A stretch of 52,451 nucleotides of DNA from an uncultured Sphingomonas sp. (GTDB taxonomy: Bacteria > Pseudomonadota > Alphaproteobacteria > Sphingomonadales > Sphingomonadaceae): the NCBI RefSeq assembly GCF_902806265.1, contig NZ_CADCVZ010000016.1, forward strand, positions 1 through 52,451, in the 5' to 3' direction. Below, in pieces: positions 49,943 through 52,451 of this stretch (position 1 is the first letter of the stretch; every line of letters starts with the position of its first letter). Below the pieces are notes generated by a model. The model made no database searches and had not been told where the DNA came from. It saw only the letters and a program-made list of their open reading frames with translations. A program made the position numbers and the translations under genes.

Positions 49943-50611
49943 GTGACTGAGGCGAGACCGGGAAGGGCACGCGCGCACCTGTTGGTGCTCGGCGTGCTGG
50001 AACTGGTCATGGGCGTGTCGCTGGTCCTGCTGGCTGTGCGCGGCGACTGGGCGCAGGCGGCGTTCGTGGGCGGCATCATGGCGGTGTGCCTGGTGCCCAC
50101 CCTGTCGCGGCGGCTGTCCGTCGAGATCCCGACGGAGGTCGAACTGGTGGCGGTGCTGTTCGTCTTCGCCACCCTATTCCTGGGCGAGGTTCACCATTGG
50201 TACGAGCGTTACTGGTGGTGGGACGCCGGGCTGCACACTACGTCCGGGCTGCTGCTGGGCATGCTGGGCTTCATGATCGTCTATGTGCTGAACGCGGACA
50301 GGGCGGTGGACCTCCACATGCGGCCGGCGTTCGTGGCGTTGTTCGCCTTCTTCTTCGCAGTCGCATTGGGCGCGATCTGGGAAGTGTTCGAGTTCGCCAT
50401 GGACGCATGGTTCGGTACCAACATGCAGCCGGCGACCTTGACCGATCCCTCCGGGCTGACCGACACGATGCAGGACCTGATCGTCGACACGGTCGGCGCG
50501 GCGGTAGTGAGCCTGTGGGGATGGCGATACCTCAGGCGCCCGCACGATCAACGGATCGACGGCTGGGTGGCGCGGTTCATCGCCAAACACCCACGGGTGT
50601 TCGGGAACTGA
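49943..50611 (+). CDS. Six-helix integral membrane protein, YjdF/DUF2238-like
   Basis: A 222-residue protein with six hydrophobic helices. Between helices 3 and 4 it has HHWYERYWWWDAGLHTTSGLLLGMLGF, and near helix 5 GAIWEVFEFAMDAWFGTNMQ. The WWWDxxLHxxxG and WEVFEF elements resemble the YjdF/DUF2238 group of membrane proteins of unknown function. It begins at GTG 49943, only 3 bases after the basic microprotein stop. The family assignment is from memory of motif style and should be tested. Confidence 0.75.
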   Translation: MTEARPGRARAHLLVLGVLELVMGVSLVLLAVRGDWAQAAFVGGIMAVCLVPTLSRRLSVEIPTEVELVAVLFVFATLFLGEVHHWYERYWWWDAGLHTTSGLLLGMLGFMIVYVLNADRAVDLHMRPAFVALFAFFFAVALGAIWEVFEFAMDAWFGTNMQPATLTDPSGLTDTMQDLIVDTVGAAVVSLWGWRYLRRPHDQRIDGWVARFIAKHPRVFGN

Positions 50612-50664
50612 GCGCCGGTGAGGTGGAGCTTTCCGGTCTTAGCCGCGGCAGGCACGGTCCGCGG

Positions 50665-51255
50665 ATGAGCGAGGAGCGCGAGCGGGGCGGGCTGCCCATC
50701 CTGCACTTCGAGGACGGGCAAGCGCTGGAAGGGTGGTTGGAGCAGCAGCCGGAAGCTCATGGGGGCATCTGGCTGAAGATCGCCAAGCAGGGGCAGGGCG
50801 TGACTTCGGTCAGCGTGAAGGAGGCGATCGACGCGGGGCTCTGCTTCGGCTGGATCGACGGGCTGATCAACCGCTTCGACGAGCGTTTCTACCTCGTCCG
50901 CTACACGCCGCGGCGGCCGAAATCCAAATGGTCGGAGATCAATGCGCGGCGGGCCGAGGCGCTGATGACGGAGGGCAGGGTAAGCCGCGGCGGGCTCCGG
51001 CAGATCGAGGCGGCCAGAGCCGATGGGCGGTGGGAAGCGACCTATCCTCCCGCGAGCCGGATGGAAGTGCCGGAGGATTTGGCGGCTGCGCTGGAGGCGA
51101 GCCCGAAGGCGGCGGCATTCTTTGCGGGGCTAAGCGGAGCGAACCGTTATGCCTTGCTGTACCGGCTGCACGATGTGCGAGACCAAGCCAGACGGGCGGC
51201 GGCGGTGGCGAAGTGGGTGGCCAAGCTGGAACGCGGCGAAAAGGTGCACGGGTGA
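50665..51255 (+). CDS. YdeI/OmpD-associated family protein
   Basis: A 196-residue protein starting MSEERERGGLPILHFEDGQALEGWLEQQPEAHGGIWLKIAKQG, then YvfA/YdeI-type blocks IDAGLCFGWIDGLINRFDERFYLVRYTPRRPKSKWSEIN and GRWEATYPPASRMEVPEDLAAAL. This is the YdeI/OmpD-associated (bacteriocin-protection-like) family. Soluble, function poorly known; YdeI in enterics is linked to polymyxin resistance. It overlaps the next gene by 4 bases (GTGA). The frame continues upstream into the membrane protein gene but that is a shadow. Confidence 0.9.
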   Translation: MSEERERGGLPILHFEDGQALEGWLEQQPEAHGGIWLKIAKQGQGVTSVSVKEAIDAGLCFGWIDGLINRFDERFYLVRYTPRRPKSKWSEINARRAEALMTEGRVSRGGLRQIEAARADGRWEATYPPASRMEVPEDLAAALEASPKAAAFFAGLSGANRYALLYRLHDVRDQARRAAAVAKWVAKLERGEKVHG

Positions 51256-51704
51256 GCGCGCCGCGTATCCTGGTCGACGCCGACGCCTGCCCGGTCAAGG
51301 ATGAGGTCTACCGAGTGGCGTTCCGGCGCGAGGTGCCGGTCGTCGTGGTCAGCAACATGCGGCTACGCGTGCCGGAGCATCCGCTGGTCGAGCGGGTGGT
51401 GGTCAGCGACGCGTTCGACGCCGCCGACGACTGGATCGCGGGCGAGGCCGACGCGCGGACGGTGGTGATCACCGGCGACATCCTGCTGGCCGACCGCTGC
51501 CTCAAGGCGGGCGCGACGGTGATCGGCCACAACGGCAAGCCGTTCACGGCGGCGAGCATCGGCGGCGCGCTGGCCACCCGGGCGATCATGGCCGACCTGC
51601 GGGCGGGCGGGGATGTGGTGGGCGGGCCGGCACCGTTCGGGAAGGCGGACCGGTCGCGGTTTCTGCAGGCGTTGGATGAGGCGTTGGTGCGGGTGGGGAA
51701 CTGA
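51252..51704 (+). CDS. YaiI/YqxD (DUF188) family protein
   Basis: A 150-residue protein with the DUF188 start ILVDADACPVKDEVYRVAFRR, VVSDAFDAADDWIAGEA, VVITGDILLADRCLKAGATVIGHNGKPF and RSRFLQALDEAL. The conserved aspartates and PIN/NYN-like layout suggest a nuclease fold. Activity is unproven. GTG 51252 overlaps the YdeI-type stop. It is the last gene of the high-GC part of the window. Confidence 0.93.
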   Translation: MSAPRILVDADACPVKDEVYRVAFRREVPVVVVSNMRLRVPEHPLVERVVVSDAFDAADDWIAGEADARTVVITGDILLADRCLKAGATVIGHNGKPFTAASIGGALATRAIMADLRAGGDVVGGPAPFGKADRSRFLQALDEALVRVGN

Positions 51705-52026
51705 GCGAACGGGGGAAGAGATGCTGAGCGCGTCGGAGGCAACCACGCTGCCGGCGTGCCTTGAAGTGATCGCTCAGACGGGCGCAGATCAGGCTCCTGA
51801 AGGGGCGAGTAGAGGCTACCCCCTTACCTCTTAAGAATACCCTTTCGTCTTCAGCCTTGCGCAAGCGGCTCCTTAGCGCCATTCGAAACTTGGGGAAGAC
51901 AAAGCGCCAAGCTTCTTGAGCTGGCGTCCGCCTGATTACCGGATTAGCAGCTGAGGCAAATCCCGAAAGAATCTGTGACACATTGAGCATCGCATCTTTC
52001 ACGGTAAAATTCCCGCGCACTAGAGA
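51705..52026. other. Low-coding, falling-GC interval; no gene I can firmly support
   Basis: Base composition drops here compared with everything to the left. A 37-codon frame (ATG 51721 to TAA 51832-51834, with GGGGGAAGAG upstream) exists on plus. On minus, a GTG frame from 52020 runs through to 51586, overlapping the YaiI gene; its first 70 residues read like protein, but there is no ribosome site. Either could be a gene remnant. No repeat, tRNA or terminator is evident. Confidence 0.4.
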
Positions 52027-52451
52027 CTAAATATCGCTTGTCCGATAGTCTTCTTGCTCACACTGACCAAGCGCGTAGAGAACTTGGTTCTTTCTGCCGA
52101 TCTTGGTATCTCGTGCGTTCATGAGCCTTTCGATTACCCCGGCGTCGGTCGATAAGGAGTCATCTGACCAGCTTCTGATCGCATCGTCGACGATATCTCT
52201 GCTTATAGAACCTGCTGCATCAACCGATCCGTTCGCGATGGCAAGACAGAGTTCGTGCACATGTTGAGCTATCCTGTCCGTAAGCCAGCCAATCTCATCA
52301 TAGAGCTCGCTTTCTACAACGTCAGAACCAAACGAAAAACCAAGTTCGTCGATAAAGCCGCGTTGCATGAGGCTGCGGGCCTCATCACGGCTCATCCGAG
52401 CTACATCGGGGATCTCAGTCAATCTGTTCGCGATTGGTGCCGCACCGGAGA
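52027..52451 (-). CDS. Unrecognised protein, 5' end outside the window
   Basis: The frame is open from the right edge to the TAG at 52027-52029. Internal starts are TTG 52422 and ATG 52395; neither has a ribosome site, so the gene probably begins beyond the window. The visible part is acidic and helical: SRDEARSLMQRGFIDELGF, ELYDEIGWLTDRIAQHVHEL, IVDDAIRSWSDDS. No family recognised. GC is close to half, well below the neighbours, suggesting horizontal origin. Confidence 0.6.
   Translation of the reverse strand, partial: SGAAPIANRLTEIPDVARMSRDEARSLMQRGFIDELGFSFGSDVVESELYDEIGWLTDRIAQHVHELCLAIANGSVDAAGSISRDIVDDAIRSWSDDSLSTDAGVIERLMNARDTKIGRKNQVLYALGQCEQEDYRTSDI

Noticed and set aside
51721-51834. 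A 37-codon gene after the YaiI gene
   Set aside because: Has a purine-rich leader, but the product has no recognisable character and lies in the composition break; kept only as part of the interval note.
51586-52020. A 144-codon minus-strand gene starting 6 bases after the edge gene stop
   Set aside because: No ribosome site, and its second half is a Pro-rich shadow of the YaiI gene; at most a remnant.

Overview
The window is about 52 kb of high-GC, densely coded chromosome from an alphaproteobacterium, most likely a sphingomonad. Reasons: the mnmG-rsmG-parA-parB origin-proximal block with a parS site inside rsmG; a hem operon ending in a mitofilin-domain (alpha-Mic60-like) gene; a short FtsK; DUF3576, DUF1674 (SdhAF4-like) and NDUFS6-type zinc-finger genes; and an EcfG-type general stress promoter. 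Most of it is ordinary core genome. I see no CRISPR array, no insertion sequence and no complete prophage.

Layout. (1) 1-3.4 kb: mnmG (5' end outside the window), rsmG, parA, parB, joined by 4-base ATGA overlaps. (2) 3.4-7.9 kb, minus strand: DUF3576 lipoprotein, leuS, lptE, holA. (3) 8-12 kb: an outer-membrane-like protein, a ThiE/TenI-like gene divergent from yggS over a 24-bp gap, then ribA and xthA. (4) 12-18.3 kb: lolA and ftsK on minus, a UbiH-type hydroxylase on plus, a thioredoxin/TPR chaperone plus Lon-domain pair on minus, and tRNA-Gly(GCC). (5) 18.4-22 kb, minus: hemC, hemD, Mic60-like gene, class A beta-lactamase-like gene. (6) 22-29.5 kb, plus: tsaD-gpsA, rsmB-rpe-heparinase-like-purH, with a small SdhAF4-like gene on minus between gpsA and rsmB. 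(7) 29.4-36.6 kb, minus: ABC ATPase, nadB, KTSC protein, polA, polysaccharide flippase. (8) 36.6-42.5 kb: zinc-finger protein, tldD and DUF2007 on plus; Atm1-type exporter, recQ and DUF442 on minus. (9) 42.5-51.7 kb: accessory and stress genes, many of them tiny. (10) 51.7 kb to the end: visibly lower GC, sparse coding and an unrecognised gene running off the edge, probably the border of acquired DNA.

The most interesting part is 42.5-46 kb. A good EcfG-type promoter (GGAAC-N16-GGTT) precedes a three-gene stress operon: a small protein, a disordered hydrophilic protein and a GSP39-type dehydrogenase. Next to it, a near-consensus sigma-54 promoter, with an upstream site resembling the PspF binding site, drives a 36-residue hydrophobic microprotein followed by a minimal PspC; no pspA, pspB or pspF is visible nearby. 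Other points worth a look are a shortened Mic60 homologue in the hem operon, a PolA with lost proofreading residues, a RibA with an eroded RibB half, and a shared palindromic -10 box between two apparently leaderless divergent genes.

All calls come from reading the sequence and remembered family motifs; no database search was run.
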